Part shown: in pieces, positions 47,901-59,900 of the stretch
How positions within the stretch are numbered: the stretch's first letter is position 1
How the letters are laid out: every line of letters begins with the position of its first letter
Assembly: GCF_032062135.1 (NCBI RefSeq)
Contig: NC_092858.1
Location: forward strand, 162,915,730-162,979,729
Reading direction: 5' to 3'
Length of the DNA: 64,000 bases
Origin: Pyxicephalus adspersus
Lineage: Eukaryota > Chordata > Amphibia > Anura > Pyxicephalidae
The notes under the pieces: generated by a model
Seen by the model: the letters and a program-made list of their open reading frames with translations, nothing else
What the model was told of the DNA's origin: nothing
The model's database searches: none
Made by a program: the position numbers and the translations under genes

Positions 47901-50900
47901 TCAACCTGTCAAACTCCTGCAGCTTCATCCAAGAGGAAATGAAAACACACTCCTTGGGCGGATGCAGTTACCAATTTTACCATAAAGAAGAATTATTATT
48001 CCTTCTTGACCTAAAACATTGCTCTGTTTTCCGTAAATATTTCTAACATTCAAGAATATTATTTGAAAAAAAATAATCTAAAGCCAAATATCTAAAGCTA
48101 TATTTTATTATATATTATTGCCATCTATGTCCAGTTTGAAAGATTTGCCTTGACTTCCTGCCTTGTGGATAAATAAAGCAAATCCCCACCAGTTGTCACT
48201 GGAGTGTCTTCAAATGAACATTTCTCCTCTGTTCTTGTTCTACTGAAAGTCTCAATGACAATAGTCAACAGTACAAATAGAAAGGGTTACATAGGCTGCA
48301 ATAAAACCTGATGGAGGTTCTAACCCCGTTGAGGCTCTGGCTGGAAGAACTATGGACAGGTAATATGTTTTACCTGGGCTTCTCATGGTGAAGGAGCTCC
48401 AGGATCTGTACCTGGATTGGAGGAATTAGGCTTTTTGTTTTCTCCGATTATTAGTAAGTCTTGGTGTGGGTGTTGACCACCATTGTGGAGTTTTAGGTGT
48501 GGGTGAGCTTTTGGATCTAGGTCCAAATTTTACCAATAGGCCAGACCTCATTTGATAACCTTTATGGGTGAAAGGCCTGGGTGAAAAGTGATAACAAAAC
48601 ACTAAAACGATACAATTGCTTTCTGTTTTGGGGAACCTTACAAAAACTTTAAGGGTCTAAGAAACCCCTGCTTTGATTACTATATCCACAGCATGCAGTA
48701 TATTACCTAAGTGATCGGTAGGAAGAATGCCTCTTTAAATGCTTTCCAAAGCCCCCTCCTCCCCGTAGGCTGTGCTTATTCCTAAATTAGAAAAGGGGCC
48801 CCAAACATAGCCCCTAGAAAGTTAACGCTTCCCAAAATTGAATGTATGAGGAAAAGAATTAGGGACCCTAAAAAGAGAGGGTTCCCAAAGAAAGTGTAAT
48901 TATCCAGGTACCAACACAAAAATGTTTTATTTAAAACTGGCAAAGTTTATTAATACATCTTAAAATTAAAAAAAGATAAATCCATATTTTTCTAAAGTGA
49001 TATAAAATCACTGTTCCGGGGGTTTGTTTCGACAGGGGCTTATATGGCCACTAGACAGCGTATTACTACCAAACAATAAAGTTAAAATTACTATTCACTT
49101 AGTTTCAAAAACGAACAGAAACAAATGAATCACGCAGTGTTTCGCAGAACTGGTCTGCTTCTTCAGGAGTGTTTTGTTGTAAAAAGTTATTAAGGATCAT
49201 GGATCTAGAAGGATATATGCACAAATTTTATATACATTTATAAAAAAAATATGTGTGTGTTTGCTTATTGCCATGCTGAATAAAAGTACAAAACCTTTTA
49301 TCATTTTGCTGCCATTACCAGTGGAACCTACATTGTCACCTCTCTATTTAAATATAACTTCTTGCTTAAGATTCACTTTAGATTCCATTTTTATTTATTA
49401 TTACATTACTGAACCCTTCTAAAAATTGTATATTCAATGATCTTCCCGGATTTGCAGTGTTTTTTGTGGGTGATCAAATAACATTTGAGCCTCTGCAATA
49501 CATCCTATACAGACATTAGTCCAGATTGTAGTGGGCAAATAATAAATTGCAGTCATCTATCACTTGGTTAAAGTGACCCTGTCAGTCGCCTAATTCTACC
49601 TGGCGGATCATTGAAATAGCGAAGGTATTTTGAGTTTTCAAGGTGTCTTGTACCTTCACTCCACTCAAGCACTGCACTCTTCATTGAATTCTTCATTATT
49701 TAGCACTGCATTCCATGTCCAGTGAATTTTTCCTCTGTCAGTATGGCAGTACAGGACACAGTAGTCATGTGAGATGTTTAGAAAGGAGCAGCAGGAGAGA
49801 CAGTCATCCAACATTACCAGAAGTGTTGAATGCTGAAGAGACTGGCAGAGCCCCGAAATGCAAGGGAGGTAGAAGACATGGGGTGCCCAAGAGTAAAAAT
49901 AATTCCTGTTCTATTGCAGAGATCAGGTTTTTTGGCAACTGACAGGGTCAATTTAAATTAGACAACAAAGCAATGGTCACCAGCTGATTAAATTATTCCA
50001 CTCTATTATATTTGCACATGGTATAAAGAAAAGTCTTGTAGCAACCAAAAATATAAATTGCAGCTATTCAACAGATGCCGGAACAGGCCTGGTATGAAAT
50101 GTACCATGGCATGCAATATTGCTCCACATAGTCATCAGAACTATTTTTGCAGGCATTGACTCTGATGCATTGTTTGAAAAGTGCCCTTTCAGTCTATTCA
50201 GGGAACTAATTATCCAATAAAAGACTGATTTACACTGCGGTACATAAGTTTTACAAGCACAGTTATTACTTTGCAGTCACTTTTTACTGTGAGACGGTAA
50301 ATGCTTTAGAAGCAGAAAAATAAGGAGACGGAGGTCACACCTGAAAGGAAAATAAGTTAAATGAGTTGTGACTCTTTTAAAGTTAGAAGAATAAGTTTTA
50401 GGGTATGTTTAAGGCTGAGAATATAGGTTTTAAACCTTCCACACTAGATTTACCATGCAGTATTCACATCTTTATGATCAGTGTTTCTCAACCTTTTTAA
50501 CATAAGAGAACCCTTCAAAATTCTTAAAGAACTAAGTTTCCCAAGGAACCCCTTCTATAATCACTATATCCATAGCTCACAGTATATCAGTGTGGTGGTC
50601 ACTGGGGAGAATGCCACCCATACAAATAACCAAACAAATGATTGGTGTCACTTAAATTGACCTAAGAGTCACAAATTGCTCATTGCTAATGGAACACCTT
50701 GCAACCTCTGGAGGAACCCTGGTTTAGAAAGTCTGTCTATGATGAACCTGATTCATAGAAGTAAGCGAAAGCCATGTGTAGTTCTCTAGGTTGATGATTT
50801 GTCAAATAGGAAACCCAACAACCAACTGATGGAGCCCCTAGGATGGGTTGCCAATGCTTCTACTAATTGTGACACATTGGGCTTGATTTATCAAAGCTCT

Positions 50901-53900
50901 CCAAGACTTGGGAAGATAAACTAACATGGGAGAGCCACGGTGATCCGGCAGTCCTGGAAAGGATTTGTTAAAATCATTTACTATTGGCAAATGATTTTAG
51001 TTCTGGACCTGATGAATTCCAGGTTTGCTGAACCACTCAGGGTCACCTATGATTCGTTCAAGTAGAGCTTTAATAAATCAGACCCATTGTCTTAGCAATG
51101 TCATTCTGAAACAAAAAGTGCTGCTACTGACAGATACAAAAGATACAAATTCCCCACAAAATATTCAATTAGGAAAGTTGTGTCCAATTGTACTAATCTC
51201 AAAACATACTGAAAAAAAATTGGGGAAAAATCCAAAAACATTTCATTTTTCTCCAGAACAAGTTTTGGGTTAGAGAATATTGTCTGCTGGGAATATCTTT
51301 TCCAAGAACAAGGGGAATTCCTTTTTTATGTGAGATAATAACTTTCTGTTGAACCTCTGGGACAGGAAGTGCAATTTCACCGATGCTATTCAGACCTGGA
51401 GGGGTTTTAACTCTTCCTTAAACCACATACACACGTGCAATAATAGTGGTTGAAAAGGATCTTTCCAACAACTAGCACTGCACGATGCATGAACGAGTGC
51501 TGTACATACAGTTGTTTGGACAAAGGACGACTGGCGCTGTGCACATGCCCGATTCTTGCCCGGTATCGGCCCTGAGCCGTTTATCAGGCGAGAACCGTTG
51601 GATTTGTGTATGTAGCTTTACTATCTGAAACTAAATGAAGAAAGTTTGGCTATACATATACCTAAAACAGTATAATGATTGTGCAGTCACTATAAATGTC
51701 AATACAATGACTCAGATCTCTGTTTGCTGACTCTGTACCAGCTGCTTGCTCTAGCTAAATCTCAGTTGCAGCAATCCATGTTATCTTGCTGAGTGTTATA
51801 TTTTTAAAGTTATGTGACACATTGTCATTGTAATATTTCCTTCTTATTCCTATGGCTGAGCTTGTGATTATATAAAGTAAAGGTGGCTCTTTCAATTCAT
51901 GACTCAATAGGCCGGATTATCAAAGCTCTCCAAGACTGAAGAAGATAGACTATCAAGAAAAAACCTCAGTGATCCAGCAAACCTGCTATTAGTTAGCAAA
52001 TTTTTTTGACCAAATCCATTCCAGGTTTGTTGAATCATCCAGGTTCTTCCGTGATAGGCAATTTTCTCCAGTCTGGGAGAGATTTAATAGTTTAGGTCTG
52101 ATCAGTCTATTCCACTGGTTAACTACAATCTGGCTAGTTGTGGCTTGTTGTGCCAGTGTACATATGGGGCACAGCAAGTGTACTATTGCTAAGTGTCAGG
52201 AGATCCTGCAATTCTTGAGAATAACTGCTATTTGTTTGTTGTTTTCACATTTAATTCTGTATTTACTATTTGCTTTGTGACGGTTAGTGCCTGTGTCGGT
52301 GGGCTTTTTGTGTGCTTCATATGTGCTTTGCATTCCCATACAAGTCTATGGAGATGCAAAATTTTCTTGAAGAAGGTCAAAAGGAAAGCAACTGAAGATC
52401 CAAAACACCTGTCAATGAATTCTGAATTATCCCAGAAGGCCAAACTCATTTACAACTAATGCCAATAACAATATATCCCATCCAGTCAACACAGACCTAT
52501 CTACACAGAATATTGCATCTTAATATAAAAGTAGCAGTCCAGTGGTGGAATGGGTCCCTTTGCAGTCATAGGAATCTGTTGTAGGTAGAAAAGAGAAGCC
52601 TGGAGTCACCAGCTTTGATGAGATGTGCATGGCGCTATAAGAAGCATGCAGATTTTTAAAGCCAACAAGTAAAAAAAAAACTCTTAGCAGCTCTTAAAAA
52701 TAAAAAAAGCAGCTGTGGATGATTTATATATTTTATCCTATTCTATACTATATCCACTGTGCTTCCTGTATGCCCAGGGGGGTAATATGTGGTGCCACTC
52801 TGTGCTGCAATTAGCATCTGCCCAGAGCCGGTGGAAGAAGATAAACGTTTCACATAACTGAACCAAGCAACTGGAAAAAAGGGAAAGTATACAAGTTTTT
52901 AAAGGGGTGCTCTAATGGGGAAGTGGTGGAAAGAGGCAGGGGAGAAGAGGGGGACCCAAGCCTGTAACTGTGTGAAACAGTTGATGTGCACTACAAGGTG
53001 TGAACGTGGTTCAAACAGTCTTGTGTCACAGGATCCTTGGTGAAAGTGAGACCCTCATACGAGAGTGTCCAAGCTGTTTTTTGTGGGTAGATCACACAAG
53101 GAAAGGTGCTTTGCAAAAGACTCCAGTGGTAGTGTGAAGCCTGGATAGCAAGGTGTAACCAAGAGAGGGTCCCTAGAGAGCTTACTAGCTGTCCCTCAAA
53201 GGGGATCACAATCTAATGTCCCTTCCTCAGTCATATGTCTTTAATACAGTCTAAATTCAGATTTTGAATGGAAGCCAATTAACCTAACTGCATGTTTTTG
53301 GGATGTGGGAGGAAACCCACACAAACAAAGGGAGAACCTGCAAACTCCATGTAGATAGCGTCCTGGCCGAGATTCGAACCTGGAACTCTCGCTTAGCAAA
53401 GGTCAGAGCACTTACCTCCGAGCCAACACATTTAGCTACAGAAGAGGCAGAAGAGGCAGAAGGGCAGGGGGATTTAATTCCAAAATAACACAAAATAGCC
53501 TCTCCAACAAAGGGATATTGATAGATTTGAGAAAAGACTGTAAAAACCTTTATTGGTTTCCACGTGGGTGTTTTTTATGCTTCCTCCAACCTAGTCTTGG
53601 ATGTATACCATAACAAATACACCCCTGGGGACTCACAAACATGTTGTAGTAGATGACGAATTAGCCCTGGTTTGAGATTTTGCAACAGGACTTTGTGGTA
53701 TTTAGTTAAACATGAACAGCCTGGAATCTATACAGTGAAAGAAAAAGTCAAGGTTTCTTCAGAAGAACTTGGCAAAGATCACGCGGAGCAGCTGGAGGAG
53801 GCGGATTGAGTCACTCTTGGTAAGCCATTGCTGCACAGCATGATTCATGTCTCCACTTTTAGAGCTTTCACCTATTTTTAAAGAAGGCAATTATGATCCT

Positions 53901-56900
53901 TAAAGTAAACACACTGGAATTGTAGATTGACAGCGGCGTGCCATGGATGGAGTTAAATTTATCAACGATAAAAAAGCAGTCAGCAATAGCTGTCATAATT
54001 GATATTTATAGCTGAGAAATTGAAAGCCAATACCCTTTTATCATCTCTTGTTTAGTCTTGTCCCCTAATGTTGCTGCTGATCCTTGTCCAAGTTGTGCTA
54101 CATTGTCCCTTAAGCTGTGTAATCATGTTTTCACTGTTTTAGTGTGATATGTTGTATTCCTATACGCTGTCTCATTTTATTTCTATTTCTAGTATCTATA
54201 ACGTGCTAACATAATGAAAAACTCCTAGGTGTTGCAAGAATTTACAATGATATTTATGGAAGGATCATTTCTAGCAACAATTCTATGATATACATCGGCT
54301 CTACAGTCAATAGGCATAATATAGCTACCTGTTCCCTTTTTAGACTTGCAATCACAGTGTCTAGTTCAATGTTTCTCAACCAGGGTTCTCTGGAAATCTA
54401 GAGTTCCTCCAGAGGTTGCTAGTGGTTCATTGAGCAATGAGCAAAATGGAACTCTCAGGTTAGTTTAATATTAACTTACCTAGCGGTTCATTCCTTTCCG
54501 GTTTTATATGTCTAAAAGCGGTACATTGTTTTTCATGAAAATATATTTTACAGTATAATAGTATGAGTATAATAAAGTTTGAAACACAAAATCATTTTAA
54601 AACAATAAATTGAATAAATTAAAAAATCTATATATTTAAAAAAAAAAAAATGTAATTAAAAAAAAAATACATATTATACTCATAGTATTATACATACTGT
54701 AAAATAAATGTTCTTGAAAACAATGTACTGCTTTTACACATAAAAAATCCAATGTATTGCATTCAATACAGTTATTTTCTATTGAATGCAATACAAATGG
54801 ATTTTGAATTTTCCGCTCCGCCTGGCCGGGACGTACACACGCACCGACGTCACCGGGAATTCCCCCGTGACTCATCGGATGCAGAAGCAGGAAGAAGAAA
54901 GAAGATAGAATCCGGCGGATTAGGTAAGCGCTCTATTTACTAACCTTCCCTAGGTGTTCCAACCCCGAGAGTGACTCGGGGTTACCACTTGTAGCAACTT
55001 TTTTCTACCCCCGAGTCACTCTCGGGGTTACCGCTAGGGAGGTTAAAAACCAGTTTCAATATCTGTAAGGGTGTCATTCTTCCCACAGACCATCGCGCTA
55101 ATGCTAATATGAGCATATAAACATGTTGAAAAGGGTTGCTCTGGGGAATTTTAGCACTATCTTCATTTGCAGTTATGAGATGTCATTGTAGCTGAATGTT
55201 GAATTCTGTAAAGATCCCTGATTCCGTGTTGATGTGTAGGTATCTCACTTTAAAACTCAATCAATGCAGCACCATGGCACTCTTTCTTTAGTGCTCAGAA
55301 ATCTTGCCAGATGTCCATATAAAAAGAACACACACTATTTTCAGCACCACAGCACACAAAAATGCAAAGTAAGTGTGTTGCAATGCATGTAGTGCCTTTT
55401 AATGTATGTATGATATAGCAGCGTTGGGACCACTCAAAATAAATGGCATCTGAACACGCAAGAAATGCAAGAAATGTAATTTGCAGAAAAGAGTATACTC
55501 TAAAAGCTATCATAAGGGTTAAATGATTGAGTTTACATACACCTTGGGGTCTATTTTTAAAGCAGTGAATTTGACATTCCCTGGTAAAGAACTAATTACT
55601 ATCATTCGAATTGGAACACATGGACCTGGAAGACTTTCCACCAGAGAATGTTTCAGTCAATGTCACTTTTATAAATAGACCCCTTTTTCCTATTCAATAT
55701 AATAATAGGCAGCATGGTGGCTCAGTGGTTAGCACTCTATCTGACACTATCTGCATGGAAATTGCAGGTTCTCCCTGTGTTTGTGTAGGTTTCCTTTCAC
55801 ATTCCAAAAACATGCAGATAGGTTATTTGGCTTCCCCCCAAAATTGACCTTAGACTGTAGTAAAGATTACCATACAAAAAGACACAACATACGATTGAGG
55901 TAGGGACATTAAATTGTGAGCCCTTTGTACAGCGCTGCGTAATATGCGCTATATAAATACTGTGTAATAATAATAATAAGAAAATTTATGGTGGAGTCAC
56001 AAACACATATGGGGGGGGGGAGTAAAAATAACAAGAAATGTACTCTAGCATGACAAGTTGACCCTTACCTGACTTCTGCACAAGGAAGTTAAAAAGTTTA
56101 AGACTTCTAGACAACCCTAAGGTTGTGTTTGTGGTCTTGTGTTACGTGCTGGATGTTTGGCAATATCACTGTGAAGTAAAAACATATCATTTTCCCAGAT
56201 GATTCAGCAGATTATCTTGGGGTGAACCTCACAAATATTATTGCTGGCCAATTCAAGTGAACATTGGCAGAAAAATTGGGTTATTTACATTTTTTTTTAT
56301 TTCAAGTCAAGGTCAGCTAAGAAGATTGCCGCTTTTCATTCTAACCATCACTTTTTATAATATTAACACCAATTTTGTATTTTACGGTTCCATTCTTTAC
56401 TTTCGTACTTACGAAGTGGCGATTAGCCTGATTACCACTTGATAGATCACCAGAGAGCTGGTCACTTTAAAAGAGGAAAACACCATAGACCACATTAGAG
56501 ATCAGGGTGTTTGCTTCATTTATCCTCAGTGTCACTTTTGCTGCAATAAAAGTCTATGGCCCGTTTTCTGCCATGGTGTAGAAAAGTCACAATCAACTAC
56601 TCTGTTCAAGTGAATGAAGATTCTAATCCCCCATTTAGGGCCTGTTTAGATCTGTGGATTGTGTGACATATGGTATCATGCGTTGCATTGCCATTATTTT
56701 GAATGGCACCCCAATGCACGAAAGCAATAGTGCCCAACCTTTTTTCATCTGGGGGCCGCTGTTGACATTGGGATAAAACTCGCGGGCCACAATGCAAACA
56801 AACACTCCGCTCCGCAGCGTCTGCAGATTTGTCTCCAGGCGACAGTGAGCGGTACTGAGTGTCTTCTCCTAGGCAGGGTTCCATGGCACGATTAAGGGGT

Positions 56901-59900
56901 AACCACACTGCAACCTTACCGCCAGTCTGAACGCAGTCTTAAAGTTTTGTGAACTTTAAAGGGCACCACAGCGCACAGACAATTGGCAGTTCATTGTTCA
57001 TTGCCATGAGATTGGCCTTCAGGGGTTCCCCAACATGCAGACCCGATTTGTGGCCCCTGGTGGTGAAATAGCCCCACCTAATGTAAAAATATCCCTGATT
57101 GTTGTTAGGATTTTATGCTTGTGATCCCATATCTGGCAACTTGTTATGTTTACAGGGCTTAAATTTGATTAAAGTTATGGCTGTTAGGGTCCCCTGTGTA
57201 CCCTGAAATTTTCATTTCTATAATAATCAGTGAAGGAGATATGAAGGTTTATACTTGGGGATAATGACAGAAGCATGAACACAGACACAACTCTCATGCT
57301 GCTGCTGGGATTATCTCACAGTACAAGCATCTTCCTCTGCTGTCAGCACATCTTGATAGATAGATAGAAGATGCGCGCGCCCCTATCCCCCGCAAGACAA
57401 CCAGCAGAGAGAGAAGAGAGGGAATGAGGAGAGGGCCGGAACCTTTTTGAAGGGATGAAATGGAAAGCAAGAAAACCTACATCTAGAAAAATACTCATAT
57501 AAAATATACCAATAATACAAAACAAATATCAATGCAGAGTGGCAGGAGCACATAGTTATATTATATCCGTCTGTGTACCATTTGATATAAGCAGTATTAT
57601 GTGTTTATATTTTACAGATGAATCATCTGCAGAGAATGCCTTCCCTTTGTCTTTCCCAGATCTAGACCAGCAGCTTCAGGTAAATAAATATAGGGGAATC
57701 CTTACCTTTGGGGCATTGACCTTTTACATCCGCTAAAAACTGTTAGGCTATTTACTCGTATACCCAGTCACTGACCCCCGGCACTTTAAGATGGGCTTAC
57801 AGCATGTATTGATTTACCAAGTAAAAGATTACCTTTCTAATCAGTTATTATCCCATTTCTGCATTTCTTTCTAAATAATAGTTTTTGATCATTAGATCAT
57901 CAGTTTACCTTTGTCAACTAGTCCTCAACCACCCCAATGCCCAGGTTATCATTGAAATGGTCGGAAATGTGGTCTGCCACTCATACACCTGTCAAAAATT
58001 CTAATAAATGGTCCTGGATGTCTAGTGGTGGACTGGGGGTGGTTTCATCAAGCAAATATTTTACTCATTGGTCCACGCTTTCCTCTGTTCAGTAATAGCT
58101 CAGTACTTATGGATCTGTAATGGATCTCAGGACTCATGAGGTTGATGTTTATCTGTTTCCAGACTTCATTTAATACATTTGTGCTGAAATCTGCCCTCTG
58201 ACACAATATATTAAATGTGTTTCCTTAGCCTCTTCCACCATGTAACACATCGAAGGAGTCTATGCAAGTGTTTAAACAGCACTGCAAAATCGCAGAAGAA
58301 TATCATCAGGTGAAGAGGGAAATCTCAATGCTGGAGGAAAGGAAGTAAGTATACTGGATGGCTACACCCAGCCTTGCTGTCTTGTACATACAGAGGCAAC
58401 TGTTTGCTATTGCAGGATTCACACTGCAATCCGGAAATGGAGGAGCTAAAGGCCACTAATAATATCATATCTTTCATATTTTGGTAATAAAAAATACAGG
58501 AAGAAAAATACCACCAGCAGAAATATGGCAACAACAGCTCACTCATGCCTGGTAGCAACCTGCATTCACATGCGCATAATACTTTGCGAGAACAACGGAG
58601 CGGCACCCTGCTGTGCACTCTCCCCCTTCACTTGCATTACGATCATTCGTAGTCCATCGTTCGTGGATCCGCCAGGAAGGTTGTTCGGACGATGGACGAT
58701 GGACGCTGTACACATGGCAGATTCTCGTCCGATATCAGCCCTGAGCCGATTATTGGACGAGAACCATTGCAAGTGTGTACATAGCCTAAGGCTTTTTACT
58801 TACCAAAATAAATCATCACCTTGCAATAAATAATTCACTTTACTTAATGGGCCTGATTTATTAAAGCTTTCCAAGGCTGGAGAGGATACACTTTCATCAG
58901 TAAAGATGGGTAATGAAAGTGTATCCTCTCCAGCCTTATAGAGCTTTATTAAATCAGGCCAATTGAATGTGGTGATGGTTCACTTTGCACAGAAGTGCAT
59001 TTATAATAATAAACCATGCCTACAGTGTTATCAAAAATTATGCCACTACCCCAGCTACTGCTATAGCATCACCCCATGCCCAACCTCTCCCATTTCATAA
59101 CTGCACAGTTTTTTGAATGTGTATCTAAAGCCAGAAGTCCCCTCTCACCAGTTACAGCAGATAAGGAAATCTTCCTTAACTTTGTTCCATAGATCTATGT
59201 AAGAACTATATAATCTCAGTTTCATTAGGGTCAAGATGACAGATGACTGATTTACAGAGAATGGAAACCTCCCTACGTTAAATTGCAAAGACATAAGAGA
59301 GGAGTTTAAATCTACTAAATCTAAAATAAACTTTTAGGTATCCTTCAATGGCCTGATAATTATATTATTATAATAATGGCCTGATTATTATTATAATATA
59401 AAGGCAACACTCCTGATTTCAAGGGTCTGCTGCACATTTTAGCTATTTATTATAGGGATGATACATGTATTACGATGAGGGCTTTTAGTTTTGACCTTGA
59501 TACTTGTAATTACCGGGTATATGACTATGGGCTTTGTAAAGCACTGTGTAATATATTGGTACTATATAAATATAATTATAATATACATCTTGAACCCAAA
59601 ACCATGAACAAAATCCTGGGACATTCTATGCACCCAATTTTCACACATCTCCAATACAAAAGATTTTCCTGTAGTGCAAGGTGGAAATGACGTGACCTTG
59701 AAGTTAAAATGTACATTTTTAGAACATAAAGAAATACATTCTGTAGGTACTTGTCCTGTTTTATATTTTACAGGTATATTTATTATTTATTATATTTTTT
59801 TTCTTTTAGGAAAGAACTGATGGCCAGACTGGATCAGTTTGAGAAGGAAAGTTCTGATGCTGTTCATTTAGAACAGGAGTATGAACAGCTCACTAAAGAG

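Noticed and set aside
59751..59809. In-frame ATG before coding exon 4
   Set aside because: It is intron sequence ending in the TTTTAG acceptor; the protein continues from exon 3.
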